Assembly: GCA_003021105.1 (NCBI GenBank)
Contig: PXRG01000015.1
Span: 83,726 to 147,725, forward strand
Source: Halobacteriales archaeon QS_1_68_17
Lineage (GTDB): Archaea; Halobacteriota; Halobacteria; Halobacteriales; Haloarculaceae
Length of the DNA: 64,000 nucleotides
Direction of reading: 5' to 3'
Shown here: one piece after another, positions 8,242 to 16,895 of the stretch
Layout: every line of letters begins with the position of its first letter
Numbering within the stretch: position 1 is the stretch's first letter
The notes under the pieces: generated by a model
The model's database searches: none
What the model was told of the DNA's origin: nothing
What the model saw: the letters and a program-made list of their open reading frames with translations, nothing else
Translations under genes and position numbers: made by a program

Positions 8242-9504
8242 ATGACGGCGACCAGAACGGTCGAACTCGAGGGGCACATCATCGACTCGGGCATCATGGG
8301 CCGGGCCTTCCGCATCGTGATGGAGATGGGGGGATCGTTCGAGGTCCAGCAGTTCGAGATCGGCCACCACCAGGACGAGGAGTCGTACTGCCGGATGGAC
8401 GTCTCCGCGGACACCGAGGACCACCTCCAGCGCATCCTCCACGAACTCCACCAGACCGGGGCGACGCTCTCGGACCCCTACGACGCGACGCTGGAACCGG
8501 CACCGGCCGACCAGGTGGTCCCGCCGGGTTTCTACTCGACGACCAACCACCCGACGTTCGTCCGCCACGACGGCGAGTGGCTCGAAGTCGAGAACATCGA
8601 GATGGACTGTGCGGTCGTCGTCGACCCGGACGGCCCGGACGGTCCCCGGGCGTACACGAAGGTACTCAACGCCATCGAGGAGGGCGACCTGGTCGTCGCC
8701 GGCGACGGGGGCGTCCGCGTCGAACCGCCCGAACACCCCCGCGGGAGCGACAACGCCTTCGGGTTCATGCAGGGCGGCGTCTCCAGCGAGCGCCCCTCGG
8801 AGTCGCTCATCCGCCGGATCGCCGAGGCCATGGAACAGACCAGGCGGGACGGCGGCAACATCCTCGCGGTCTGTGGGCCGGCGCTGATCCACTCCGGCGC
8901 GGGCGACGCGTTCGCCCGCCTCGTGCGCGAGGGGTACGTCGACGCCCTCTCGGCCGGCAACGGCTTCGCCGTCCACGACCTCGAACGGGACCTCTATGGC
9001 ACCTCGCTGGGCATGGACATCGAGGACCTCGAACACCCCCGGAAGGGCCACAAACACCACATCTACACGATCAGCGAGATCATCCGCGCGGGCGGTATCG
9101 AGGCGGCCGTCGAGAACGGACTCGTCGAGAAGGGCGTTATGTACGAGTGCGTCGAGAACGACGTGCCGTTCGTCCTGGCGGGATCGATCCGCGACGACGG
9201 CCCGCTGCCGGACACGATCACGGACTCTATCGAGGCCCAGAACGCCATCCGCGAACAGGCCCGCGGGGCCGACATGGTGATCATGCTTGCGACCCTCCTG
9301 CACTCGGTCGCCGTGGGCAACTGTCTCCCCTCGAACACGAAGGTCGTCTGCGTCGACATCAACCCCTCGACGGTGACCCAGTTGATCGACCGCGGGTCGG
9401 CCCAGGCCATCGGGATGGTCTCCGACATCGGCACCTTCGTCCCTTCGCTGGCCTCGAAACTCCTCGACGAGGAACTGCAGGTGCCCGACGCCTCGGCCGA
9501 CTGA
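8242..9504 (+). CDS. Archaeal ornithine cyclodeaminase (TIGR00300/LOR-SDH-like family)
   Basis: A 420-residue protein of the archaeal family once annotated LOR/SDH bifunctional-like and since shown in a methanogen to convert L-ornithine to L-proline and ammonia using NAD. The N-terminal LOR domain covers about residues 1-100 (MTATRTVELEGHIIDSGIM). The middle has YTKVLNAIEEGDLVVAGDGG, and the C-terminal Rossmann-like half has NILAVCGPALIHSGAGDAF and LPSNTKVVCVDINPSTVTQL. ATG 8242 follows a weak TATA-like region. This likely supplies proline from ornithine; haloarchaea usually lack other obvious routes. It stands alone between two regulators. Confidence 0.85.
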   Translation: MTATRTVELEGHIIDSGIMGRAFRIVMEMGGSFEVQQFEIGHHQDEESYCRMDVSADTEDHLQRILHELHQTGATLSDPYDATLEPAPADQVVPPGFYSTTNHPTFVRHDGEWLEVENIEMDCAVVVDPDGPDGPRAYTKVLNAIEEGDLVVAGDGGVRVEPPEHPRGSDNAFGFMQGGVSSERPSESLIRRIAEAMEQTRRDGGNILAVCGPALIHSGAGDAFARLVREGYVDALSAGNGFAVHDLERDLYGTSLGMDIEDLEHPRKGHKHHIYTISEIIRAGGIEAAVENGLVEKGVMYECVENDVPFVLAGSIRDDGPLPDTITDSIEAQNAIREQARGADMVIMLATLLHSVAVGNCLPSNTKVVCVDINPSTVTQLIDRGSAQAIGMVSDIGTFVPSLASKLLDEELQVPDASAD

Positions 9505-9625
9505 TCGGGCGATTCGCCGGCCCGTCGGCCGGTCGTCGTGGCTCGTCGTCAGTACCGGGAAGCGGACGTCGATCGTCGAGTGGGGTTTCGACACCGTTTT
9601 GTGCGCCGCCGGGTGCTACAGGCGT

Positions 9626-10333
9626 ATGTCGCAGGGACCGCGGCGCGAACTGGCCGAGAAGATCGCGGGGGAGATCACCCTCAGCGACGAACCCGGGGCG
9701 ACGCTCCGGAAGTGGCGGACGGACTTCGGCGTCTCCCAGACCGAGCTGGCCGGCGAACTCGGCGTCTCCTCGTCGGTGATCTCGGACTACGAGAGCGGCC
9801 GCAGGAAGAGCCCCGGCATCGGCGTGGTCCGGCGGGTGGTGACGGCGCTTCTGGACATCGACCAGCAACGCGGCGGCAGCCGCATCCGCCAGTACGCGCG
9901 GGTCATCTCGGCCGGCTTCGAGAGCGACATCGTCCACGACCTCCGGGAGTACCCCGCTACGATCCCGCTGGGCCGGTACTACGACGCCATCGACGCGACC
10001 GAACTCGCGCCCGGGTCCGGGGAGACCATCGCCGGCCACACCGTGATCGACTCCATCGAGGCGATCACGCGCCTCTCCTCCCAGGAGTTCTACCGGCTCT
10101 ACGGCCAGTCGACCAACCGCGCGCTCGTGTTCACGAACGTCACCCGCGGCGAGTCGCCGCTGGTCGCCATGCGCGTGGTCAATCCCACGCCCAGCGCGGT
10201 CGTCCTCCACGGGCTGACCGAGGAGGACCTCTGGGACCACGCGGCCGACCTCGCGCGCATCGACGGCTTCTCGCTCGCTATCTCCGACCTCGACCTCGAT
10301 GAGATGCTAGACAGGCTTCGGGAACTGCCCTGA
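9626..10333 (+). CDS. XRE-family regulator touching HMG-CoA synthase
   Basis: A 235-residue DNA-binding protein. Residues about 28-68 form a Cro/CI-type helix-turn-helix: TLRKWRTDFGVSQTELAGEL then GVSSSVISDYESGRRKSPG. The remaining 165 residues are a conserved haloarchaeal domain of unknown function containing SSQEFYRLYGQSTNRALVFT. ATG 9626 was taken because the preceding nine codons are poorly conserved in composition. Its stop (10331-10333) is immediately followed by the stop of the convergent HMG-CoA synthase gene. The pairing suggests, but does not prove, control of isoprenoid synthesis. Confidence 0.82.
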   Translation: MSQGPRRELAEKIAGEITLSDEPGATLRKWRTDFGVSQTELAGELGVSSSVISDYESGRRKSPGIGVVRRVVTALLDIDQQRGGSRIRQYARVISAGFESDIVHDLREYPATIPLGRYYDAIDATELAPGSGETIAGHTVIDSIEAITRLSSQEFYRLYGQSTNRALVFTNVTRGESPLVAMRVVNPTPSAVVLHGLTEEDLWDHAADLARIDGFSLAISDLDLDEMLDRLRELP

Positions 10334-11671
10334 CTACTCGACGAACCGGTACTTCCGTTCGCCCATCCGGCCCCAGCCGTCGAAGACGAACTCGCGCTCG
10401 GGCGTGGTGAACGCCTCCACGTCGGCGTCCTCTGCGTGGTTGTGGACGTCGTGGATCTGTTCGTACTCCTCGAAGGAGAGACCCCGACGCCCGTTGAGCT
10501 GTTCGTCGACGTTCAGGTCGGCGATCTCCTCTGTCCAGCCGGGCTGGACGGTCTCGGCGTGGATCTCGGCCTGTGCCCCGCTGCCGTACGACCCTACGAG
10601 GAGGCGCTTCCCGGTCAGTTCCCGGCCGTTCTCGCGCGCCCACTTCAGCCCGCCCGCGCGGGCGACGTGGACCGATCCCGTGTACCAGTTGCCGACGTGC
10701 CGGGAGATGGTCAGGGTCGGTTTGATCACCCGCTCGTACCAGTCGCGGTACTGTTCGGTGTCCTTCAGGCGGTCCGTGTACTCGGAGATGGCGTCGAGGT
10801 GCTCCTCCTCGGTGTCGAACGCCTCCGGGCGGGGCTGGCGGCCGATGTCGTCCGCCAGCGCGTCCTCGACCTCGGTGTCCCGGATGATGTGCCGGTAGGC
10901 CAGGACCGCCGCCTTCCGGACCATCCCCGGGAACGGCGTGTGGAACGGCCCGAGTTCGTAGTCGTCGGGGTGGATGTCGCCGGCGACGCTCTCGAAGTCC
11001 TCCATGGCCTCCCGCATCCTGGCGAGGTACACCTGGACGGAGCGTTTGCCGTCGACGCTCGGGAACTGCTGGTTCGGCTTGAGGAAGTCGGTCTCGTCGG
11101 CGCTGCCGTACCCCTGTTCGGGCGACAGTTCCACGAGGTCCGGGTCCTCGCTGACGAGCATGGCCACCGCGCCCGCACCCTGGGTCGCCTCGCCCGCGTC
11201 GCCCCGGGCGTACAGCGCCGTGTCGGTCGCGATCACCAGCGCCGATCGACCCCGGTTGCGCCCCGCCCGGATCCAGTTGTACGCGTCGTCGACGCTCTGG
11301 GTGCCCGACACGCAGGCGAACTTCCGCTCGCCCTTGTTGGCGTGGTGGAAGTCCCCGTCGAAGACCTGCTCCAGACAGCCCGCGATGTACGTCGACACCG
11401 GCTTGGAGTTGTCGAACGAACTCTCCGTGGCCACGTCGATCCGGCCGATGTCCTGGGGGTGGAGGTCCTTCCGCTCCATCAGCCGCCGGGCGGCGTTCGC
11501 CCCCATCGTCACGATGTCCTCGTAGACGTCGGGGAGCGAACTGCTGTAGAGCCCCAGCCCTTTCGTGTACTTCGCGGGATCCTCGCCTTTCTCCGGCGCG
11601 AACGTCTCCGCCAGGTCCAGTTCGAGCTTGCCTGTCCAGATGTCGATTGCGTCGATGCCGACACTCGCCAT
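10334..11671 (-). CDS. hmgB: Hydroxymethylglutaryl-CoA synthase
   Basis: Condenses acetyl-CoA with acetoacetyl-CoA to HMG-CoA, the entry step of the mevalonate pathway. The protein has 445 residues, normal for haloarchaeal HMGS. The acylated cysteine is C120 in ERKFACVSGTQSVDDAYNWI; DVATESSFDNSKPVSTYIAG precedes it, and HTPFPGMVRKA and VGNWYTGSVHVA match the later active-site segments. ATG 11671 is preceded by a short leader. Together with the phosphomevalonate decarboxylase at 3035 it is one of two mevalonate genes in the window. Confidence 0.95.
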   Translation of the reverse strand: MASVGIDAIDIWTGKLELDLAETFAPEKGEDPAKYTKGLGLYSSSLPDVYEDIVTMGANAARRLMERKDLHPQDIGRIDVATESSFDNSKPVSTYIAGCLEQVFDGDFHHANKGERKFACVSGTQSVDDAYNWIRAGRNRGRSALVIATDTALYARGDAGEATQGAGAVAMLVSEDPDLVELSPEQGYGSADETDFLKPNQQFPSVDGKRSVQVYLARMREAMEDFESVAGDIHPDDYELGPFHTPFPGMVRKAAVLAYRHIIRDTEVEDALADDIGRQPRPEAFDTEEEHLDAISEYTDRLKDTEQYRDWYERVIKPTLTISRHVGNWYTGSVHVARAGGLKWARENGRELTGKRLLVGSYGSGAQAEIHAETVQPGWTEEIADLNVDEQLNGRRGLSFEEYEQIHDVHNHAEDADVEAFTTPEREFVFDGWGRMGERKYRFVE

Positions 11672-11709
11672 GGTTCCAGTGTGCGCGACCTGGTATAAGG
11701 GTTTGTCGA

Positions 11710-13360
11710 CTAATAGTTCGTCGATCGTCGAAATACATCGCCCTCTCGTACGCGCCGGAGTCCCGGTTCTCGGGGGTTATTATTGTTCTCCTGGTCGGTG
11801 TCGGAAGCCCCCTCGGTGTCGGTGATCGTCAGGGTCACGTCGTAGCTTTTCGGCGGCGGCCCGCTGAGCGTGATCGTCAGCGTCTCCGTACCGCTCGACG
11901 AACTGCCCGAGACCGCCGACGAAATAGACGCCGTTTCCGTGTTGCTGGCCGGGCCGCCGTCCTCGACGGTGATGGTCCCGGTATCGAGATTCCCGTCCGG
12001 ATCGGTTGCGCTCCAATCGACTGTGACTTCGTAGGTGTCGCCGCCGGTGTTGGTCGCGCTGACAGAGTGGATCGATGCCGTCGGGGCCTGGTTGCCGGTC
12101 TGTCCCGATGGGTCCTGCCAGTTTACCTCGAACGTCCCGCCGCCACTGCCACCGCCGTCCGCGTCCGTCACCTCGATGGTGGCGCTGACGTTCTCAGGTG
12201 TGGTGGCGTCGAATCTGCTCGTCGGCTCGACCGCGAACTCCCGTTGACCGACGCCGTGGTCGTGCTGGTGACCGGGGGCGGGTCGTACTCGAACGCGCCC
12301 GTCCCTGGTTGTCGCTCTCGTTCGTGCCGACCGCCGAGACGGTCCCCACGTCCGCGCTCGCGTTCACCTCGACGCCACTGACGGGGTTGTTGTAGCGGTC
12401 GCGCACCTCGACGACGACCCGCTGGGTCCCGTCGTCGGGGACCTTCGTCCCGTTGCCCGTGACGTCGGTCAGAGACGCCGAGCCCGGCGACCGCGTGCGC
12501 GTCCCGACGCCCACTCTTGCCATGGCGAGCGTGTAGGTCACGCCCGGTTCGAGGTGGACGTGGACCAGATCGAACGCCCGGTCGGGGAGCGGTTCGCCCG
12601 TCAGGCCGACCACGTGTCCCCCGTTGGTGACCCGCTCGTCCGCGAGCCACGACCGCCAGGTGCTCGCCGACCGCCGGGTCGGAATCGTCAGCGTGACGTT
12701 GCTGGTGGCGTTTCGCACGCTGACCCGCCTGTCGGAACTGCTCAGCGGCTCCACGTCCACGGGTAGGCTCCCCTGTTCGGTCCGGCCGAGCGACCCGTTC
12801 AGGGCGATCACGCGCACGCGCTTCCCGTCGATCAACGCCTGGTCCCTGATGGTGGTGTTCCCCTGCCGGAACTCGTTGTACAGCACCGTGTTCTCGTAGA
12901 CCGTCTCGGGGGCGCTCCTGTACTCGTTGTACCGGGGCCGGTAGACCAGCCCGCCGGTACTGTAGGCGCGCGTGGTGCCGTTCCAGAAGTCGCCGGTCTC
13001 GCCCGTCACCGTCGCGTTCGAAAGCGAGACGTTGACCGCGGCCGACCCGGTGCCGACCGTCCGTAGCGACCCTACCGGCGGCTCGGTGTTCAGCGCCACC
13101 AGCCGGCTCGGGTAGCTGGTCCCGAGCGGGACCGTCACCGATCCTGTCGACTGGCGGTTCGGCATCGAAACGATCGCGCCACGGAGCTCCTGGAGCTGTT
13201 GCTGGACGTTCCGGTTGTAGGTGAACTCGACCTGGCGGTTCCGGTCCGGCACGACGACGGCCTGGCAGGACGTAAACGCGACGACGAGAATCCCGAACAA
13301 CAGGATCGCGCCGATCTGGATTGATTACGCGCGTCTGTCCTCCAGGAACGGGATTGTTAA
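11710..13360 (-). pseudogene. Broken gene for a type IV pilin-like haloarchaeal surface protein
   Basis: Read right to left, the frame shows the haloarchaeal pilin-like motif SIQIGAILLFGILVVAF, preceded by LEDRRA and then TAA at 13325-13327 exactly where such proteins have Gln (RAQSIQIGA). No ATG or GTG is seen upstream in that frame. The body (about 350 residues, rich in Asn, Thr and Ser, N-glycosylation-like sequons) ends in a first frameshift near 12300-12320, where the sense passes to the frame reading GAFEYDPPPVTSTTTASVNG. A second shift near 12240 moves it to EFAVEPTSRFDATTPENVSA. The C-terminal part has PKD/Ig-like repeats (TYEVTVDWSATDPDGN, YDVTLTITDTEGASDT). One nonsense and two frameshifts make a pseudogene likely; sequencing error is the alternative. 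Confidence 0.75.
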
Positions 13361-13402
13361 CCGCGAGTAGGAGTTAAAAATCTGTTTGCCCGCCGCCGGC
13401 CG

Positions 13403-13984
13403 CTAGTCCTCGTCCTCTTCGACGACCTCGGGGTCGCTCATGGCCGTCTGGAGGCTGTCGAGGCCGTTGACCCACTCGGCGACCAGTCCGAACTCGAGGT
13501 CCTCTGCCAGCCCCATGTCCAGTTCCGCGCCGTCGATGATCAGCGTGCCCGCCTGGGCGCAGTAGCCGAGCGCCGCGTCGAGTTCTTCCTCGGCCTCGGC
13601 GTCGCTGGCCGCGCGGACGTACCCCTCGACGGTCCCCTCCTCGGCGGGGCCGTCCGCGACGTACTCCTCGGCGGCGTAGAAGACACAGACAAGCGAGGTC
13701 TGCACGCCGTCGACGAGCATCAGTTTCTCCTCGTCGTCAATCTCGACCTCGTCGAGGACGATCTCGCGGATGTCGGCCAGTTCGGCCAGCGCGGTCTCCT
13801 CGTCGATCTCGCCTTCCTCGTGGGCCGTGATGATCTTGGCGACCGCGATGGCGGTGTCGTCCTGCAGGTTCAACAGCAGTCGCGCAGAGTCCTCGTCCTC
13901 CGGGTCGAGTTCCTCTTCCCGTATCCTGTCGATCCAGTTTTGCCACCGTTCCTCGGTGTAGAACTCCCCGGGCGGCGTGCTCAT
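13403..13984 (-). CDS. DUF2150 family haloarchaeal protein
   Basis: A 193-residue very acidic protein matching the DUF2150 family found in haloarchaea; function unknown. Recognisable segments are FYTEERWQNWIDRIREEELD near the N-terminus, LLLNLQDDTAIAVAKIITAH, and a C-terminal helix GLVAEWVNGLDSLQTAM. No membrane segment or signal peptide is seen, so it is cytoplasmic. ATG 13984 starts MSTPPGEFY; upstream codons in frame are not family-like. It lies downstream of a zinc-ribbon and TatD gene in the same direction but with a 114-nt gap. Confidence 0.85.
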   Translation of the reverse strand: MSTPPGEFYTEERWQNWIDRIREEELDPEDEDSARLLLNLQDDTAIAVAKIITAHEEGEIDEETALAELADIREIVLDEVEIDDEEKLMLVDGVQTSLVCVFYAAEEYVADGPAEEGTVEGYVRAASDAEAEEELDAALGYCAQAGTLIIDGAELDMGLAEDLEFGLVAEWVNGLDSLQTAMSDPEVVEEDED

Positions 13985-14098
13985 ACCTGCCCCTACGGTC
14001 GCCCGCTGATAGTCCTTTCCCTTGAGGCGCTCGCTCGGGCCGCGGCCGTCGCTCGACACCGTCGCGTCTCCCGGAACGGCCACCGGGCCGGTCGCCTG

Positions 14099-14302
14099 TC
14101 ACCTGTCCTCGGCGTACAACCGCACCAACCCACACTCCGGACACAACACGGCGGTGACCTCCCGTTTCTCGTTCATCCCGAGCCGGCCGAGAATCCCGCC
14201 CCGTCTCTCGTCGGTCTTGACGTGTGGCTGGTAGGCGTCCGTCATCCCGAAGGTCACCGGCTCCATGGTCACGCCGCAGTCCGGACACCGGCGCGTCGTC
14301 AC
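14099..14302 (-). CDS. Small two-CxxC zinc-ribbon protein
   Basis: A 67-residue protein starting at GTG 14302 with RRCPDCGVTMEPVTFG and ending with TAVLCPECGLVRLYAEDR. The two CPxCG knuckles would bind one zinc ion. The GTG overlaps the TGA of the upstream TatD gene by 4 nt, which decides the start and suggests coupled translation. Small zinc ribbons of this kind are common in haloarchaea and their functions are mostly unknown; a link with the TatD nuclease is possible but only by position. Confidence 0.75.
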   Translation of the reverse strand: MTTRRCPDCGVTMEPVTFGMTDAYQPHVKTDERRGGILGRLGMNEKREVTAVLCPECGLVRLYAEDR

Positions 14303-15141
14303 GGTTCGTCGAGCGTGGCCGCGGTGTCGATGCCGTACACGCGGGCGGGCGTCTCGACGTGGGCCGTCCGGATGGCGTCGTCGTACCCCCGTTCGCGGAG
14401 CCAGCGGACCCGCCGCGGAACGGTTTTCGGACCGAGCACCGCCCCCGGCCGGTCGGGGTCGTCGAGGAAGTCCGTCTCCATCAGGAACGGCCCTTCGTCC
14501 CCTGCGGCGGTTTCCAGTTCGTCCTTGTCGGAAATGACGCTGGGGATCGGTCCCTGCAGGCGACCGCCCGAGTAGTGTTTGACCACGCGCTCGCGGGGCA
14601 GGCCGCGGTCCTCGGCCCACTCGGCGACCCGGGTGAAGTCCTCGCCGCCCTCGGTGTGGAGTTGCACCGCACACCCCGTCTCCGCCCCGAGTTCGAAGGC
14701 GTGTTTCATCACGTCGTTCGAGGCCGCCCATACGTCGTCGTCGACCTCGTAGTGCGGCCGTCCGGACTTCAGGGCCAGCGCCGGTCCGTCCGCGACGTAC
14801 TCCGCGGCCACGTCGAGGCCGGCCTGCATCAGGTCCCGGGCCTCGGCGGCGGTGTACCCCCGGTCCGTCAGTTGCGAGATCAGCGCCGGGTGGACGCCGA
14901 GCACCGGCCAGGCACGCCCCGGCAGGCGGTCGCTGGCCGCCACGACCACGTCGACTGTGAGGTCGAACACCTCGCGGAAGCCGTCGGCGTCGTCGACCTC
15001 GCCCACGAGGTGCCACGACGGTTTGTTCACGACCAGGAGGTGTGTACCCCCGGCCTCGGCGAACGTCTCGGCGGCCGCCCCCCCGCGCCCGTTGACCGGA
15101 TCGAGGTGGAGGTGGTTGTCGAGAACGGGCGTCCCGTCCAT
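14299..15141 (-). CDS. TatD-family metal-dependent hydrolase
   Basis: A 280-residue TIM-barrel hydrolase. The metal-binding HxH is in VLDNHLHLDP at the N-terminus; later come WPVLGVHPALISQ, CAVQLHTEGG and FLMETDFLDDP, matching the histidine and aspartate ligands of TatD/YcfH enzymes. TatD homologues are 3'-5' exonucleases or uncharacterised hydrolases; haloarchaeal members form their own group, so the substrate is uncertain. It is translationally coupled to the zinc-ribbon gene at 14302. Start ATG 15141 sits at the family N-terminus. Confidence 0.85.
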   Translation of the reverse strand: MDGTPVLDNHLHLDPVNGRGGAAAETFAEAGGTHLLVVNKPSWHLVGEVDDADGFREVFDLTVDVVVAASDRLPGRAWPVLGVHPALISQLTDRGYTAAEARDLMQAGLDVAAEYVADGPALALKSGRPHYEVDDDVWAASNDVMKHAFELGAETGCAVQLHTEGGEDFTRVAEWAEDRGLPRERVVKHYSGGRLQGPIPSVISDKDELETAAGDEGPFLMETDFLDDPDRPGAVLGPKTVPRRVRWLRERGYDDAIRTAHVETPARVYGIDTAATLDEP

Positions 15142-15201
15142 ACGCCCGCTGGGTCGCCGCGGGGCAAAAACGGTTCGTCTCAGAGACCGTCCCGCCGGGA
15201 G

Positions 15202-15645
15202 TTACTCGAGCGTGACGGCCTTGTGGGCCGCGTTCCTGAGCGCGTCCGAGCGGCCGTACTCCCCGGGAGCGATGGCGACCGTCTCCATCCCCCGGCGGGC
15301 GGCCGCCTCGACGACCGGCTTGAAGTCAGTATCGCGGGAGGCGATCACCAGCACGTCGATGTCGCCGTCGACGAGCAGTTCGGTCGCTTCGACGGCGAGT
15401 TTCACGTCCACGTCGCCGCTGGTGACGACCACGTCGAACCCGCGGGCTTCGGCGGCCTGGATCAGCCCCGGCGTGGCGTGCTCGTCGAGGTAGAGCCGCG
15501 CGGCCGCGAGCGTCCCCTGGTCGGCCGCGGCCGCCCTGACGTCGTCCAAGTCCACGTCGAACTCGCTCCGCAGGACGTTCGGCCCATCGACGAATAGTCC
15601 GACGCGATCGGCCCCGCTGCCGAACAGCCACCCGGGTCGACGCAT
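15202..15645 (-). CDS. NYN-domain (PIN-like) putative ribonuclease
   Basis: A 147-residue NYN/TIGR00288-like protein. The first acidic site is in RVGLFVDGPNVLRSEF; later VVTSGDVDVKLAVEATELL and DVLVIASRDTDFKPVVEAA carry the other conserved aspartates of the PIN-like fold. The family is proposed to cleave RNA; no substrate is known. The start at ATG 15645 gives MRRPGWLFGS; a longer open frame continues upstream but without conservation. It has its own transcription direction and a 60-nt gap before TatD. Confidence 0.85.
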   Translation of the reverse strand: MRRPGWLFGSGADRVGLFVDGPNVLRSEFDVDLDDVRAAAADQGTLAAARLYLDEHATPGLIQAAEARGFDVVVTSGDVDVKLAVEATELLVDGDIDVLVIASRDTDFKPVVEAAARRGMETVAIAPGEYGRSDALRNAAHKAVTLE

Positions 15646-15780
15646 GCGGGTGGCTACACCGCCACCCGATATATCAGTACTGATGGTCCCCCCGACCACG
15701 GAATCGGCCTCTGTGCGCGTCCACCGGACCGACGGTCGGGAAGTCAGAACGCATTTACTTTCCGGCAGATGATTTTGGCC

Positions 15781-16599
15781 ATGGAACGCCGTGCCCTCCT
15801 CTCTGCTCTCGGCGTCGTCGGCCTGTCGACTCTCGCCGGATGTGACGAGAGTCGGTCCCCGGACGAACCGACGACTGATAGCCGGGCAACCCCCCGTCGG
15901 GACTACCCCGACGGAGCGGGACCGGACCATATCGACTTCTCGACGCTCGAATCGGACGACGAGACGGTTCTGCAGGCACCCCGAGTGCACTGGGATTCGT
16001 TCGCCATCGTCTACAGCGAACCGCCCGGCCGCCGGCGCGTCGAGGGGGACTACTACGTCAACTCCTCGACCGGCGCGGTCATCTCCCACCTCTGGTACGG
16101 CGCGAAGGACTACCGGAACGGCGACGCCTACGCGTACGTCCAGCCCGCGGAGCGGATCCCCGACGACCGCCGACGCGAGGAGTACGAATCGGATCCGTCG
16201 TTCGTCTACGACGACGAAACCGACGCGTACTACCGGTACGACCGCCAGTACGGGCAGGTCGCTCCCACGAACGTCGGCCGGCACACGGAAATTCTCGAAC
16301 ACTACGGCTGGGAGGCGACCGACACGAGCACCCACTACGGCGTCCCCGTGATAGAGTACCAACTATCCGCGGGCGAGCCGGGCGACTCCCGCGTCCCGCC
16401 AGCGACCGAAGGCACCCTCCTGCTCGGGGTCGAGAACGGGATTATCTACGCTTTCGATCTCACCGTCGACGGCGACGAGGGGGAGCTTCGTTACACCTAC
16501 AGCGTTCGTCCGGCCCCGTTTCCGGACCACAGCTGGGTAGAGACGGCCCGAACGGTCGCCGGGGCGAACAGTTCCGCGGAGCGTACAGAATCCGGATGA
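15781..16599 (+). CDS. Putative secreted lipoprotein of unknown function
   Basis: A 272-residue protein with the signal MERRALLSALGVVGLSTLAG followed by Cys, i.e. a haloarchaeal lipobox (LAGC), so it is probably exported and lipid-anchored. The mature part is rich in Tyr, Asp and Arg with no catalytic motif I recognise; DYYVNSSTGAVISHLWYGAK near residue 88 and DPSFVYDDETDAYYRYDRQ suggest a beta-rich domain. ATG 15781 is preferred over one four codons upstream because it places the signal peptide at the N-terminus. Related lipoproteins are scattered in haloarchaea without known function. Confidence 0.7.
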   Translation: MERRALLSALGVVGLSTLAGCDESRSPDEPTTDSRATPRRDYPDGAGPDHIDFSTLESDDETVLQAPRVHWDSFAIVYSEPPGRRRVEGDYYVNSSTGAVISHLWYGAKDYRNGDAYAYVQPAERIPDDRRREEYESDPSFVYDDETDAYYRYDRQYGQVAPTNVGRHTEILEHYGWEATDTSTHYGVPVIEYQLSAGEPGDSRVPPATEGTLLLGVENGIIYAFDLTVDGDEGELRYTYSVRPAPFPDHSWVETARTVAGANSSAERTESG

Positions 16600-16610
16600 G
16601 TACACCGCGG

Positions 16611-16700
16611 TGACAGGTGCAACACCCGGCGGACCAGCGGCGACAGGTGCAACACTCGTCGGACCAGCGGCGACAGGTGCAACACCCGTCGGACCACTGG
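16611..16700 (+). repeat. Three tandem copies of a 30-bp repeat
   Basis: Units at 16611-16640, 16641-16670 and 16671-16700 differ at only a few positions, each reading GACAGGTGCAACAC from the second base of the unit and containing CGGACCA near the end. The array lies between the lipoprotein stop (16599) and the nhaP start (16896). Thirty is a multiple of three, but no plausible gene covers it. There are no unique spacers, so it is not a CRISPR array. The rest of 16701-16895 is plain GC-rich leader with no feature I can see. Confidence 0.85.
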
Positions 16701-16895
16701 GGAAGGAGCGCGAACTGGCGTCTGCGAACCGGCTCCTCCCACTGCCTCTCACACTTTTCCTCCGACTCCCACCGGCGTCCGGCCTCGTGGCCGGCGGTAG
16801 CGGACGCGTCGGACCGGGGCGGGAGTCGGGCGAGGCCGCCCCGGTCGGCCTCGACGACAATCCCTATCAGCGTCCCGTCGGTAGGTGCGGGTACA

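Noticed and set aside
16611..16700. CRISPR array
   Set aside because: The 30-bp units are directly adjacent with no unique spacers and no cas gene is near.
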